Positions 49,515-58,807 of a DNA stretch of 64,000 nt are shown piece after piece (within the stretch, counting starts at the first letter, position 1; each line of letters opens with the position of its first letter). Below the pieces are notes generated by a model. That model was not told the DNA's origin. It saw nothing but the letters and a program-made list of their open reading frames with translations, and ran no database searches. The position numbers were made by a program, and so were the translations under genes. Source of the DNA: an uncultured Mycobacterium sp. (lineage in GTDB: Bacteria; Actinomycetota; Actinomycetes; Mycobacteriales; Mycobacteriaceae); NCBI GenBank assembly GCA_900078375.1, contig FLQS01000022.1:1-64000 (forward strand), in the 5' to 3' direction.

Positions 49515-51050
49515 ATGTCCGTCCTCACGCCGCAGCGAGTCAGGCCCGTCGCCGTCCTCGCGGTAGTCCTGGTGGCCGCGCTGGCCATCAACGTTGAGAC
49601 CACGATCGTCAATGTCGCTCTGCCAACGCTGAATTCGTCGCTCGGGGCGTCCACGAAGGCTCTGCAATGGATCGTCGACGCCTACAACCTGGCGTTCGCC
49701 GCGCTGGTGCTGGCCGGCGGCACAGTCGGTGACCGGTTCGGCCGCCGCGGCACCCTCATCGCCGGCCTCACCCTGTTCGCGCTCAGCAGTGTCGGCGCCG
49801 CCCTGTGCACCTCGACCGGACCGCTGATCGGCATGCGGCTGGTGATGGGTGTGGCATCGGCGCTGATCTTCCCCACCACGCTGGCGATCATCACCGATAC
49901 GTTCCGTGATCCGCGACAGCGCGCGGCCGCCATCGGAATCTGGGGGGCGGTCACCGGCCTCGGCGTCGCGATCGGGCCCATCCTCGGCGGGGCGTTGCTG
50001 GAGGGATTCTGGTGGGGCAGCCTGTTTCTCGCGTTGGCACCGATCGCGCTGGCCGCCGCACTGGCCGCACCGTTCGTTGTTCCGGGCGCCGCCCCCGACC
50101 GGCAGAACCGGCTGGACCCGGGTGGACTCGGACTGTCGGTGGTCATGCTGGGCGCGCTGGTCTACACCATCATCGAAGCCCCGGATCGCGGCTGGGCCAG
50201 CGCACCGACGCTCGGCGGCTTCGCCCTCGCTCTGGTCGCCGCGGTGGGCTTCGCCTGGTGGGAACGCCGCCAACGCGATCCGTTGATCGATGTCAGCCTG
50301 TTCACCAACCTGCGGTTCAGCGCCGCCAGCGGTGCGGTGACAGTCGCGTTCTTCGCCCTGTTCGGGTTCATCTTCCTGATCACCCAGTTCATGCAGCTGC
50401 TGCAGGGCAACAGCGCGCTGCAGACCGGGGTGCGTATTCTGCCCGTTGCGCTGTCCATCGCCGTCGGCTCGATCCTCGGCACCCGGCTGGCTGTGACCCA
50501 GATCGGCACCAAAGTCGTTGTCTTCGTTGGCCTTCTGTTGCTGGCCGCATCGTTCGGATGGATCGCGGCAAGCGACCTGAGCGTCACGTACCCAACGATG
50601 GCGATGCAGATGGTGCTGCTCGGCGGCGGGCTCGGGCTCACCACGGCACCAGCAACCGACTCGATCATGGGGGTGGTGCGGCCCGAGCAGGCCGGCGCGG
50701 GGTCGGCCGTCAACGATGCCACCCGCCAGGTGGGCGGCACTCTCGGCGTCGCCGTGATCGGCAGCATTTTCTCGACGCTCTACATCCGGCACCTGGCCGA
50801 CAGCCAGGCGCTGGGCGCCATGCCGGCCCCGGCGCAATCCGTGGCGCGGGAAGGCCTGGCCCAGGGCCTTGCGGTGTCCGCGCAGGCACCCCCACCGATT
50901 GCCGGTGCGGTGCGCGGTGCCGTCGACAACGCGTTCCTGGCCGGCCTGCAGGCCGGGTGCCTGACCGCCGCCGCGGTCTGCCTCGCCGGTGCGGTGTTCG
51001 TGCTGGCAGTGCTGCCCGCCCACCCGAGAACAGCATTACCCGAATCTTAG
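49515..51050 (+). CDS. MFS efflux transporter, DHA2 (EmrB/QacA) family
   Basis: A 511-residue drug:proton antiporter type with about fourteen membrane segments. Family motifs: LNSSLGASTKALQWIVDAYNLAFAALVLAGG, GDRFGRRGTLIAG (motif A), GIWGAVTGLGVAIGPILGGAL (motif C) and GSAVNDATRQVGGTLGVA. The ATG at 49515 is chosen over the TTG at 49509 since AAGGG ends six bases upstream. Expected to export a toxic hydrophobic compound under control of the upstream TetR. A hairpin spans its stop codon. Confidence 0.9.
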   Translation: MSVLTPQRVRPVAVLAVVLVAALAINVETTIVNVALPTLNSSLGASTKALQWIVDAYNLAFAALVLAGGTVGDRFGRRGTLIAGLTLFALSSVGAALCTSTGPLIGMRLVMGVASALIFPTTLAIITDTFRDPRQRAAAIGIWGAVTGLGVAIGPILGGALLEGFWWGSLFLALAPIALAAALAAPFVVPGAAPDRQNRLDPGGLGLSVVMLGALVYTIIEAPDRGWASAPTLGGFALALVAAVGFAWWERRQRDPLIDVSLFTNLRFSAASGAVTVAFFALFGFIFLITQFMQLLQGNSALQTGVRILPVALSIAVGSILGTRLAVTQIGTKVVVFVGLLLLAASFGWIAASDLSVTYPTMAMQMVLLGGGLGLTTAPATDSIMGVVRPEQAGAGSAVNDATRQVGGTLGVAVIGSIFSTLYIRHLADSQALGAMPAPAQSVAREGLAQGLAVSAQAPPPIAGAVRGAVDNAFLAGLQAGCLTAAAVCLAGAVFVLAVLPAHPRTALPES

Positions 51051-51059
51051 GATTCGGGT
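51038..51059 (+). terminator. Perfect stem-loop over the MFS stop codon
   Basis: ACCCGAATC-TTAG-GATTCGGGT has nine paired bases and a four-base loop, and the TAG stop of the MFS gene is in the loop. There is no U-tract, as is common for mycobacterial intrinsic terminators. It may end the efflux transcript just before the promoter of the next gene. Confidence 0.55.
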
Positions 51060-51073
51060 GACCGAAACCGCGG

Positions 51074-51079
51074 TATAGT
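51074..51079 (+). promoter_or_regulatory. -10 hexamer for the small membrane protein
   Basis: TATAGT ends six bases before the ATG at 51086, giving a leaderless start. Confidence 0.55.
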
Positions 51080-51085
51080 CGACCC

Positions 51086-51283
51086 ATGACGAGCATGGAC
51101 CTGGTGCAGATCGCGGGCGTACCGTGGCCGCGCTACAAGCTCGTCGCGCTGGCACTCGGCCTGATCGTGTTCGTCGTGGTCGGCCTGGTCACGGTGAGCG
51201 CCGCGCCGGCTGTACTGCTGGCCGCGGGCACGTCGACAGTGGTGTGGCTGGCGTTCGGCCTGCGCCGTCCGCGCCGCCGCTAA
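51086..51283 (+). CDS. Small two-segment membrane protein
   Basis: A 65-residue protein with two hydrophobic stretches (about residues 18-38 and 40-58) and a basic tail, GLRRPRRR, which suggests both termini face the cytoplasm. I do not recognise a family. A -10 hexamer placed six bases before the ATG and normal codon use support a real gene. It overlaps the SRPBCC gene by four bases tail to tail. Confidence 0.6.
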   Translation: MTSMDLVQIAGVPWPRYKLVALALGLIVFVVVGLVTVSAAPAVLLAAGTSTVVWLAFGLRRPRRR

Positions 51284-51699
51284 CGCTCCAGAATTCGTTT
51301 CAGGGTCGCCAGGTCGGCCTTCACCGCCGCCGCGTCGGCCGCGTAATCGTCATCGGACATCTCGGGCCTGCGCCGCAGCGTGAACACGACCTCGCACCAG
51401 TCCTTGCCGGCAGGCACCACCCGCAGCGGGTTGAACACCGGCTCGCCGGACGGCAGATTGACCACGTGGTCGAGCACCCCGAGATCGTTGGCCGGGGTGA
51501 ATTCGATGGTGATCTCCCCCATCGGTGACTGAGCCACCCAGGTGTCGCCGACCCGGGTCAGCTCGCTCTGGGCCAGGCCAGCCGCCCACTCGGGCAAGTG
51601 CGCCGGATCGGCCGCATAGCGGTAGACGTCGATCGCCGAGCGATTGATCCACGCGCTGAGGTGCTGGGACTCGTTCGCAGAGTCGACAGAATCGTTCAT
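51280..51699 (-). CDS. SRPBCC-fold (polyketide cyclase/START-like) protein
   Basis: A 139-residue single-domain protein with the helix-grip pattern: AWINRSAIDVYRYAADPAHLPEWAAGL near the N-terminus, TIEFTPANDLGVLDHVV in the middle, and a long C-terminal helix, DDYAADAAAVKADLATLKRILE. Members bind hydrophobic ligands; a specific function cannot be given. The start is at the ATG at 51699, since TAACGT (51712-51707) lies seven bases before it, indicating a leaderless message. It lies ten bases after the MerR gene on the same strand. Confidence 0.78.
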   Translation of the reverse strand: MNDSVDSANESQHLSAWINRSAIDVYRYAADPAHLPEWAAGLAQSELTRVGDTWVAQSPMGEITIEFTPANDLGVLDHVVNLPSGEPVFNPLRVVPAGKDWCEVVFTLRRRPEMSDDDYAADAAAVKADLATLKRILER

Positions 51700-51709
51700 G
51701 GGTCCCACG

Positions 51710-52048
51710 TTACTGACACGCCATCGCCCATTCGATGATTCCCCGCGCCCGCGCCAAAGTCGCCATCTGCGTATCGATCTCGACGAGCTTGGCTTGCGCC
51801 AGCGCTCGACTGGCCGGCCGCCCTGGTGCGTCGTCGTCGAGCAGGACGGCGATTTCGTCGAGGGTGAACCCGGCTGCCTTGCACAACCCGATCACCTCGA
51901 GCCTGGTCAACACCGCGTCGTCATAGCGGCGCTGCCCGCCGGCGCGCGACGGCGGCGTGAGCAGGCCGATCTTCTCGTAATACCGCAGCGTGGTCGGGGC
52001 GACGTCGGTGCGGCGCGCCACCTCGCCGATACTCAGCGCACTGCTCAT
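51710..52048 (-). CDS. MerR-family transcriptional regulator
   Basis: A 112-residue MerR protein. The winged-helix domain is at the N-terminus (LSIGEVARRTDVAPTTLRYYEKIGLLTPPSRAGGQRRY), followed by a second helix pair and a short coiled coil. A cysteine in IGLCKAAG and one at the C-terminus (AMACQ) are the only thiols, so a classical metal site is not obvious. The start at 52048 is chosen because GGAAGG lies five bases upstream. It is divergent from an F420-dependent oxidoreductase gene across a MerR operator, so it likely controls both. Confidence 0.87.
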   Translation of the reverse strand: MSSALSIGEVARRTDVAPTTLRYYEKIGLLTPPSRAGGQRRYDDAVLTRLEVIGLCKAAGFTLDEIAVLLDDDAPGRPASRALAQAKLVEIDTQMATLARARGIIEWAMACQ

Positions 52049-52070
52049 GCTCACCTTCCACCCGCAATGC

Positions 52071-52101
52071 TTGACTTGGAGCCAACTCCAAGTTCTTCAC
52101 T
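52071..52101. promoter_or_regulatory. MerR operator and 19-base-spacer promoter
   Basis: ACTTGGAGCCAACTCCAAGT (52074-52093) has eight-base arms and a four-base centre. On the plus strand TTGACT (52071-52076) and TTCACT (52096-52101) are separated by 19 bases, the over-long spacer typical of MerR-activated promoters, and the hexamer ends six bases before the ATG at 52108. On the minus strand TACAGT (52104-52099) is a -10 for the regulator, whose transcript would begin in the operator. Confidence 0.72.
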
Positions 52102-52107
52102 GTAGCC

Positions 52108-52542
52108 ATGGACTCCCTGCCTGCCAGCCGCTACGCCCTGCTGCGGAGCTACCGCCGCGACGGCCGCCCCGTCGACACCCCGATCTGGTTTCACTTGGAC
52201 GGGACCACGCTGGTGTTCCGCACCAAGATCGGCCCCAAAACGAAGCGGATGACGAACGATCCGCGCGTCGAACTACGGGTGTGCGACTACAAAGGCCGGG
52301 TCCCCGACGCCGCCCCCACCGTCACCGGGCGGGCCGTGGTCCTATCCGGCGAGGACGCCGAACGGGCCAACCGGCAACTGCACACCAGGTACGGCTGGCA
52401 GTACAACCTCGTTCCGCTTCTGCACCTGCCCGGCGTCAAGAACGTCGACGCCAGCCTGCCGTGGCGGGAGAAGTGGCAGCGCCTGCGCAACCCGAACCTC
52501 TGGCCGGGCAGTGCGATCGTGCGGGTGGACCTAGCCGCCTAG
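52108..52542 (+). CDS. PPOX-class F420-dependent oxidoreductase-like protein
   Basis: A 144-residue split-barrel flavin/F420 protein. The pattern [50 protein letters not shown] and [20 protein letters not shown] is typical of the PPOX-class F420 family in actinobacteria. It probably reduces an electrophilic or quinone-like compound; induction by the divergent MerR protein points to a stress or xenobiotic response. The last 12 bases overlap dnaE1 tail to tail. Confidence 0.82.
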   Translation: MDSLPASRYALLRSYRRDGRPVDTPIWFHLDGTTLVFRTKIGPKTKRMTNDPRVELRVCDYKGRVPDAAPTVTGRAVVLSGEDAERANRQLHTRYGWQYNLVPLLHLPGVKNVDASLPWREKWQRLRNPNLWPGSAIVRVDLAA

Positions 52543-55500
52543 GCAGCCGGGGCCCAGCAGCGCCTTCAAATCACCCATCAGCGCCGAGGACGGCGTCACC
52601 CGCAGCGACTGGTCGAGTTCCAGTGTGGTGATGCGATCGCCGCTGATCAGCCGCAGGTGCACCTGCGAGGTGCCGGGATGGCGGGCCAGCACCTGCTTGA
52701 GCGCGGTGACCTTGTCGATGGTGCACTGCCGGGTGGGCAGGCTCACCGCAACCGGCCGGTCCACCTGCGCGTTCGAAAAGTCTGGTACCACAAGCTCGTT
52801 GGCGATCAAGGAGATCCGGTCGTCCTGGATACGAACCTTGCCGCCGACGAGCACCACCGCGTCGTCGGCGATCTCGGCGCCGAACATCGTATACGTCTGC
52901 GGGAAGAACATCACCTCGATACCGCCGGTGAGGTCTTCCAACTGCGCTGAGGCCCAGGGCATCCCGTTCTTGTTGACCCGCCGGTTGACACCGGCCAGGA
53001 TGCCACCGACCCGCACCTGGGTGTCGTTGGCGACGTCACCGGCGAGGATGCCCGGGATCTGGGTGTCCACCTGCGCGGCGAGCAGGTGTGCCACGCCGTT
53101 GAGCGGATGTCCGGAGACGTACAGCCCCAGCATCTCCCGCTCGAGGGCGAGCTTGTGCTTGTCGTCCCATTCCTCGTCGGGCACGCGGATGGTGAATGCA
53201 GAGTCCCCAGCATCGCCATCAACATCATCCGAGCCACCGCCGAACAAGTCGAACTGGCCGATCGCCTCGGCTTTCTTGGTGCCCAGCACTGAGTCGACAG
53301 CGTCGGTGTGGATCAGGAACAGGCCCTTGCGAGGATGATTCAGCGAGTCGAAAGCCCCTGCCTTGACCAAGGATTCGGTGACCTTCTTGTTGCAGGCCGA
53401 GATGTCGATCTTGTTCAGGTAGTCCGAGAAATCGGTGAACTTGCCCTTGTCGGTGCGGGTGGCGACCAGCGAGCTGACCACGTTGGCACCGACGTTGCGG
53501 ACAGCGCCCAGCCCGAACCGGATGTCGTTGCCCACCGAGGCGAAGTTCTGCACCGACTCGTTGACGTCGGGTGGCAGCACGGTGATGCCGAGGCGACGGC
53601 AGTCCGCTAGATAGACCGCGGCCTTGTCCTTGTCGTCACCGACCGACGTGAGCAGGCCGGCCATGTATTCGGCCGGGAAGTTGGCCTTGAGATACGCGGT
53701 CCAGTAGGACACCAGCCCGTAGCCGGCGGCGTGCGATTTGTTGAACGCGTAGCCGGCGAACGGCAGGATGGTGTCCCACAACGCTTTCACGGCTTTCTCG
53801 GAGAAGCCGTTGGCGGTCATCCCCTCCTTGAAGCCCTGATACTCGGCCTCGAGGACCTCAAGCTTCTTCTTGCCCATGGCTTTTCGCAGCGCATCGGCCT
53901 TACCCATCGAGTAGGAGGCGACCTTCTGCGCGATGAGCATGATCTGCTCTTGGTAGACGATCAGGCCGTGGGTCTCGGAGAGGATCTCCTTGAGCGGTTC
54001 CTCCAGCTCCGGGTGGATCGGCTTGATCGCCTGCCGGTTGTTCTTGCGGTCGGCGTAGTCGTTGTGGGCGTTCATGCCCATCGGGCCTGGCCGGTACAAC
54101 GCCAGCACGGCGACGATGTCGTTGAACTCGGTGGGCTGCATGCGGCGCAGCAGATCCCGCATCGGGCCGCCGTCGAGCTGGAACACACCCAAGGTATCGC
54201 CGCGCCCCAGCAGTTCATAGGCCTTGGGGTCGTCGAGCGGCAACGCGTCGAGATCCAGGTCGATACCGCGGTTGGCTTTGATGTTCTCGATGCAGTCGCC
54301 GATGATCGTCAGGTTCCGCAGTCCGAGGAAGTCCATTTTCAGCAGGCCGATGGCCTCACACGACGGGTAGTCCCAGCCGGTGATGATCGCGCCATCCTGC
54401 GGCCGCCGCCACAGCGGAATCGCCTCGATGAGCGGCTCGGAACTCATGATCACCGCACACGCGTGCACGCCCGCATTGCGGACCAGGCCCTCCAGGCCAC
54501 GCGCGGTTTCGTAGATGGTGCGCACGTCGGGATCGGTGTCGATCAGGCCGCGAACCTCGGCGGCCTCCTTGTACCGCTCGTGATTCGGGTCGGTGATGCC
54601 CGACAGCGGGATGTCCTTGGCCATGATCGGCGGCGGCAGCGCCTTGGTGATCCGGTCGGCTATCGCGAAGCCCGGCTGGCCGTAGTGGACACGCGCCGAA
54701 TCCTTCAGTGCCGCTTTGGTCTTGATGGTGCCGAAGGTGATGACCTGGGCGACCCGGTCGCTACCCCACTTCTCGGCGGCGTAACGCACCATCTCACCGC
54801 GGCGCCGGTCGTCGAAGTCGATATCGATATCGGGGGCAGACGGACGTTCCGGGTTGAGGAAGCGCTCGAACAGCAGCCCGTGCGGGATCGGGTCGATGTT
54901 GGTGATGCCCAGCGCGTAGGCCACCAGCGAGCCGGCCGCCGATCCGCGGCCGGGCCCCACCCGGATGTCGATGGAGCGCGCGTAGTTGATCAGGTCGGCC
55001 ACGATCAGAAAGTACGACGGGAAACCCTTGCCGCAGATGACGCCGATCTCGAAGCTCGCGCGCTCGGTGTACTCGGGCGGCACCGCATCCGGAAAACGCC
55101 GCCGCAGACCGGCTTCGACCTCGTGGCGCAGCCAGCTGCCCTGATCGTGGCCCTCGGGCACCGGGAAGATCGGCATCCGGTCGGTCGGGGCCCACACGTC
55201 GGCGTAGGACTGCACCCGCTCGCCGATCAGCAACGTCGAGTCACAGGCCTCGGGGACCTCGGCGTCCCACAGGGCGCGCATCTCGGCGGCCGACTTCAGG
55301 AAGTAGCCGTCACCGTCGAACTTGAACCGGTTGGGGTCTGAGAGCGTCTTGCCGGTCTGGATGCACAGCAGCGCTTCGTGGTTGTGCGACGCATCGCGGG
55401 TCACGTAGTGGCAGTCGTTGGTGGCCAGCGCCGGGATGCCGAGCTTGCGGCCGACCTCCAGCAGGCCCTCGCGGACCCGGCGCTCGATCGACAGCCCGTG

Positions 55501-56091
55501 GTCCATCAGTTCCAGGAAATAGTTCTCCGGCCCGAAGATCTCCCGCCACTTGGCCGCCGACTCCAGCGCCTCCTTCTCGTGGCCCAGCCGCAACCGGGTC
55601 TGCACCTCACCGGACGGGCAGCCGGTGGTGGCGATGATGCCCGAGGCATGCTCGGCGATGATCTCGGCGTCCATCCGCGACCACTTGCCGAGCTGACCCT
55701 CGAACGAGGCCAGCGTCGACAGTTTGAACAGGTTGCGCAGGCCGGTGGCGTTCTCGGCGACCATCGTCATGTGGGTGTACGAGCCGCTACCCGACACGTC
55801 GTCGCTCTTCTGGCCCGGGTCGCCCCACAGGATGCGCCGGGTGTCAAACCGCGAACCAGGCGCGATGTAGGCCTCGACGCCGATGATCGGTTTGATGCCG
55901 ACCTTGGTGGCCGCGTTGTAGAACTCGCTGGCCCCGAACATGTTTCCGTGGTCGGTCATGCCGATGGCGGACATCCCGAGGCGCTGCGCCTCGGCGAACA
56001 TGGGCGTGATCTTCGCGGCACCGTCGAGCATCGAGTACTCGGTGTGGTTGTGCAGATGCACAAAAGACCCGGCAGGAGTTCCGTTACCCAT
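52531..56091 (-). CDS. dnaE1: DNA polymerase III alpha subunit DnaE1
   Basis: The replicative DNA polymerase, 1186 residues, the full family length. Order of domains: PHP ([13 protein letters not shown] at residues 12-24), palm with the catalytic Asp cluster PDIDIDFDD (420-428), thumb and fingers, helix-hairpin-helix, OB fold ([26 protein letters not shown]) and C-terminal tail. The PHP metal ligands look intact, in line with the proofreading role shown for mycobacterial DnaE1. ATG at 56091; TAGACT (56106-56101) lies nine bases before it, so the leader is at most a few bases. Confidence 0.97.
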   Translation of the reverse strand: MGNGTPAGSFVHLHNHTEYSMLDGAAKITPMFAEAQRLGMSAIGMTDHGNMFGASEFYNAATKVGIKPIIGVEAYIAPGSRFDTRRILWGDPGQKSDDVSGSGSYTHMTMVAENATGLRNLFKLSTLASFEGQLGKWSRMDAEIIAEHASGIIATTGCPSGEVQTRLRLGHEKEALESAAKWREIFGPENYFLELMDHGLSIERRVREGLLEVGRKLGIPALATNDCHYVTRDASHNHEALLCIQTGKTLSDPNRFKFDGDGYFLKSAAEMRALWDAEVPEACDSTLLIGERVQSYADVWAPTDRMPIFPVPEGHDQGSWLRHEVEAGLRRRFPDAVPPEYTERASFEIGVICGKGFPSYFLIVADLINYARSIDIRVGPGRGSAAGSLVAYALGITNIDPIPHGLLFERFLNPERPSAPDIDIDFDDRRRGEMVRYAAEKWGSDRVAQVITFGTIKTKAALKDSARVHYGQPGFAIADRITKALPPPIMAKDIPLSGITDPNHERYKEAAEVRGLIDTDPDVRTIYETARGLEGLVRNAGVHACAVIMSSEPLIEAIPLWRRPQDGAIITGWDYPSCEAIGLLKMDFLGLRNLTIIGDCIENIKANRGIDLDLDALPLDDPKAYELLGRGDTLGVFQLDGGPMRDLLRRMQPTEFNDIVAVLALYRPGPMGMNAHNDYADRKNNRQAIKPIHPELEEPLKEILSETHGLIVYQEQIMLIAQKVASYSMGKADALRKAMGKKKLEVLEAEYQGFKEGMTANGFSEKAVKALWDTILPFAGYAFNKSHAAGYGLVSYWTAYLKANFPAEYMAGLLTSVGDDKDKAAVYLADCRRLGITVLPPDVNESVQNFASVGNDIRFGLGAVRNVGANVVSSLVATRTDKGKFTDFSDYLNKIDISACNKKVTESLVKAGAFDSLNHPRKGLFLIHTDAVDSVLGTKKAEAIGQFDLFGGGSDDVDGDAGDSAFTIRVPDEEWDDKHKLALEREMLGLYVSGHPLNGVAHLLAAQVDTQIPGILAGDVANDTQVRVGGILAGVNRRVNKNGMPWASAQLEDLTGGIEVMFFPQTYTMFGAEIADDAVVLVGGKVRIQDDRISLIANELVVPDFSNAQVDRPVAVSLPTRQCTIDKVTALKQVLARHPGTSQVHLRLISGDRITTLELDQSLRVTPSSALMGDLKALLGPGCLGG

Positions 56092-56100
56092 AGGCCCGTC

Positions 56101-56106
56101 AGTCTA
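56101..56106 (-). promoter_or_regulatory. -10 hexamer for dnaE1
   Basis: TAGACT on the minus strand lies nine bases upstream of the dnaE1 ATG, suggesting a start of transcription at or just before the codon. No ribosome site is present. Confidence 0.4.
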
Positions 56107-56215
56107 GAGCCGCGGACCGACAGCCTTCGGCGTGTCGCGGTACGTGTCCGGCGGGTGGCGGCAATTCTTCACCGATCTCTTTCGCCCACTCAGGCGGCAC
56201 TGGTAGGCAGAGCGT

Positions 56216-56587
56216 ATGTTCGCGCCCAAACCTCCGCTGCGCAGCGTGGGCACCGACCCCGACTACCGATTCACGCTGGCCAACGAGCGGACGTTTCTGG
56301 CCTGGTTGCGCACCGGACTCGCGCTGCTGGCCGGGGCCGTCGCGCTGGCCAGCCTGGTCCACGACTTCGGCCCGCGGCCGTTCCGGATCGCCATCACCGT
56401 GCTGCTGCTGGTGTTGTCCCTGACCGTCACCGTGGGGGCCTACCTGCGCTGGGACCGCACCGAACGGGCGCTGCGAGAGCAGCGGCCGCTGCCGACCGAT
56501 CCCCTGCCGCGAATCATCGTCTCCGGCGTCGGGATCGTCATCGCGGCGGCGGCCGTTCTGGTCTATCTCGCCGAGTTCGGCCACTAG
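56216..56587 (+). CDS. DUF202/YidH-family membrane protein (first of pair)
   Basis: A 123-residue protein with three membrane segments (about 27-47, 56-76 and 98-118). The family signature LANERTFLAWLRTGLALLAGAVAL is near the N-terminus. Function is unknown. It is followed without a gap (stop 56587, next start 56588) by a second, more diverged DUF202 protein, and the two are likely to form a heteromer. Confidence 0.83.
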   Translation: MFAPKPPLRSVGTDPDYRFTLANERTFLAWLRTGLALLAGAVALASLVHDFGPRPFRIAITVLLLVLSLTVTVGAYLRWDRTERALREQRPLPTDPLPRIIVSGVGIVIAAAAVLVYLAEFGH

Positions 56588-56923
56588 ATGGACGATCGGG
56601 CACTGCTCGACGCCGCGGGGGTGGCCGAGCGGACGGCGCTGGCGTGGCAGCGCACGATCATCGGGGTGCTCGCCGTCGGCGCGCTGGTGGTGCGGTGGAG
56701 CATCACCGAGCGATTTCCGCCCTGGCCGGGCGTCGTGCTGACCGCGCTGGCCGCGCTGGCCGCGCTGATTCTGGTTCGTCAGCGCTATCAACGGGTGCGC
56801 GACACCGTGCTCGCCGACCAAACACCGCTGTCGCGCTATCTGATCCCGGGGGCCACCATCGTCATGATCGTGGTCGTGCTCGGGATCGGCGCGGGCATCC
56901 TCATCGAGTACACCCACCTCTAG
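56588..56923 (+). CDS. DUF202-family membrane protein (second of pair)
   Basis: A 111-residue protein with the related signature VAERTALAWQRTIIGVLAVGALVV and three membrane segments (about 24-40, 46-62 and 84-106). The ATG immediately follows the stop of the first DUF202 gene. It ends three bases before the convergent SecD-like gene. Function is unknown. Confidence 0.8.
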   Translation: MDDRALLDAAGVAERTALAWQRTIIGVLAVGALVVRWSITERFPPWPGVVLTALAALAALILVRQRYQRVRDTVLADQTPLSRYLIPGATIVMIVVVLGIGAGILIEYTHL

Positions 56924-56926
56924 GCG

Positions 56927-57523
56927 TCAGGCTTCGTCCTTCAGCATGCGGGCGATCTCTGCTGCCTGCTCACCCGTCACCTCACCGGAGAGCTGCAACA
57001 CCTCGCCGTCGATCTTCTCGGTGATCTTCGGTGCCCACACGACAACACCGGCCCGCACAAAGGCGACCTGCTCGTTGATGTGGGCGGCGGTGTAATCGGC
57101 GAACGCGCGCGCCGATTCTTCGGTCATGGTGACCTGCACGGTCTGCTTGGCGGTCAACGGGTTCAGGAACGAGTCGACATCGGTCAGCTGAATCCGCAAC
57201 ACTTCCGGCCCCAGCTCGTACACCGCCGATTTGAGGATGTCGCAGATGCGCAGCGGCGCCTCCGGCGGGGTCGGCGGCGGCGGGTCACAATCCCCGGGTC
57301 GGATCACGAAGGCACCGCTCACCGGGCGCAGCGCCAGTGGCTTGATGGTCAACGGGCGCGGGGTGGTCGTCGTCGTGGTGACCATCGCCGTGTCGGACTG
57401 CTTGTCGAACAGCACCCCCGGAGTCAGCAGCACCCCGAGCACCGGAACCACGATCGCCACCGACGCCAACACGGCGATGATCGCGATCCTGATCCGTCGG
57501 CTGCGTTGAGAGTTGTCGGTCAT
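56927..57523 (-). CDS. Membrane-anchored protein with a SecD-like periplasmic domain
   Basis: A 198-residue protein with one N-terminal membrane anchor (about 12-36), a Thr/Pro-rich linker (TTTTTTPRP) and an extracytoplasmic domain. The last ~75 residues (ESARAFADYTAAHINEQVAFVRAGVVVWAPKI, then LQLSGEVTGEQAAEIARML) match the SecD P1 region, in which the same strand-helix order follows FxxLT...G...VLDGxVxSAP. No SecD transport segments are present. A Cys pair (GDCDPPP and RICDILK) may form a disulfide. It lies 39 bases after narK on the same strand, so it may be the last gene of the nar operon. Confidence 0.68.
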   Translation of the reverse strand: MTDNSQRSRRIRIAIIAVLASVAIVVPVLGVLLTPGVLFDKQSDTAMVTTTTTTPRPLTIKPLALRPVSGAFVIRPGDCDPPPPTPPEAPLRICDILKSAVYELGPEVLRIQLTDVDSFLNPLTAKQTVQVTMTEESARAFADYTAAHINEQVAFVRAGVVVWAPKITEKIDGEVLQLSGEVTGEQAAEIARMLKDEA

Positions 57524-57562
57524 GCGCTCCTCGATCGGCGACGAACGTGCTGACCCGTGAAG

Positions 57563-58807
57563 CTACCCGAACCCGCGGCGCCGCTCAGGCCCGGCCTTCG
57601 CGACCTCGCGCGGCGCGTCCTTGATGCCGAACCGGGCGAAGACCATTGCGCCCAGGGCGACCAGAGTCAACAGCGCCAGGCCGATACCGTAGCCGGGCAG
57701 CAGCAGCTCGTAGGTGGCACCCATGACCAGCGGCGGAAAGTAGCCGCCGAGCCCGCCGGCCGCGCCGACCAGGCCGGTCACGCTGCCCACCCGTTCCGGC
57801 GGGGCCAGCCGGGCAACCCACGCGAACACTCCACCCGTGCCCAGGCCCAGGAAGAACGCGAGACCGACGAAGTCGACACCGGCCGGCCATTCCAGCGGCG
57901 GCTGGAAGGCGACCACTGCAGCAAGCACCGCGGTACCCAGCAGTGCGATGCTGACGACGGTGCGGGGGCCGATCCGATCCGACAGAATGCCGCCGATCGG
58001 CCGTGCGATAACGGCCGCGATCGCGAATCCGGCGGTGCGGGTGCCAGCGCCGGCGAGATCGAACGAGTAGACGTCCTTCAGATAGGTGGGCAGGTAGGTG
58101 GAGAAGGCCACGAACCCGCCGAAGACCACCCCGTAGAGCAGCGACATCCGCCAGGTGACCGGCAGCTTCAGCGCCGCACGCAGTTTCGGCAGCACGGGGT
58201 CGGTGTTGGGCACGTATTTCGGCGAGTTGCGCATCCCGAACCAGCACAGCGCCGCGGTGGCGACCAGCGCGACCGCGAGAATGACGTGGGTGGTGGTGTA
58301 GCCGAACCACGCGACGAATCGCGGAGTGAACGCCGATGACAGCGCGGTGCCGCCCATCCCGGCCCCGAAGACTCCGGTGGCGAACCCGCGCCGGCTGGGT
58401 CGGTACCACTGATTGACGAACGGGATACCGATCGCGAAGGTGGTTCCGGCCAGGCCAAGGAAGAAGCCGAACACCAGCATCAAGGCGAACGAGCCGGCGT
58501 TGCCTGCGACGGCGACCAACAGGACCAGCGGTGCGGTGGCCGCGGTGATGATCGGGAACATCAGGCGGCCGCCGTAACGATCGGTGAGCGCGCCCACCGG
58601 AATCCGCCCGACCGCCCCGACCAACACCGGGGTGGCTACCAACAGCGCTTTCTGGTTGCTGTTCAGGTGCATGTCCTGGGCATAGCGAACGGCCAGCGGG
58701 CCGACGATGTTCCACGCCCAGAACGTCACCGCGAACGCCCATGTCGCCAGGGCCAGATTGCGCCCCCGTCCGGGGAGGTCGCCGTCGTCGACGCCAGGTG
58801 CGTTCAT
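57563..58807 (-). CDS. narK: NarK-family nitrate/nitrite transporter of the respiratory operon
   Basis: A 414-residue MFS protein with about twelve membrane segments. Markers: GLAGTTFAIGIPFVNQWYRPSRRGFATGVFGAGMGG and GTGGVFAWVARLAPPERVGSVTGLVGAAGGLGGYFPP. It is shorter than and only distantly similar to the transporter at 43205. The ATG at 58807 overlaps the narI stop. It most likely exchanges nitrate and nitrite during nitrate respiration. Confidence 0.9.
   Translation of the reverse strand: MNAPGVDDGDLPGRGRNLALATWAFAVTFWAWNIVGPLAVRYAQDMHLNSNQKALLVATPVLVGAVGRIPVGALTDRYGGRLMFPIITAATAPLVLLVAVAGNAGSFALMLVFGFFLGLAGTTFAIGIPFVNQWYRPSRRGFATGVFGAGMGGTALSSAFTPRFVAWFGYTTTHVILAVALVATAALCWFGMRNSPKYVPNTDPVLPKLRAALKLPVTWRMSLLYGVVFGGFVAFSTYLPTYLKDVYSFDLAGAGTRTAGFAIAAVIARPIGGILSDRIGPRTVVSIALLGTAVLAAVVAFQPPLEWPAGVDFVGLAFFLGLGTGGVFAWVARLAPPERVGSVTGLVGAAGGLGGYFPPLVMGATYELLLPGYGIGLALLTLVALGAMVFARFGIKDAPREVAKAGPERRRGFG

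Noticed and set aside
49497..51023. Frame of about 500 codons antisense to the MFS gene
   Set aside because: Composed mostly of Gly, Arg, Gln and Asp, with no domain, and it lacks a start signal.
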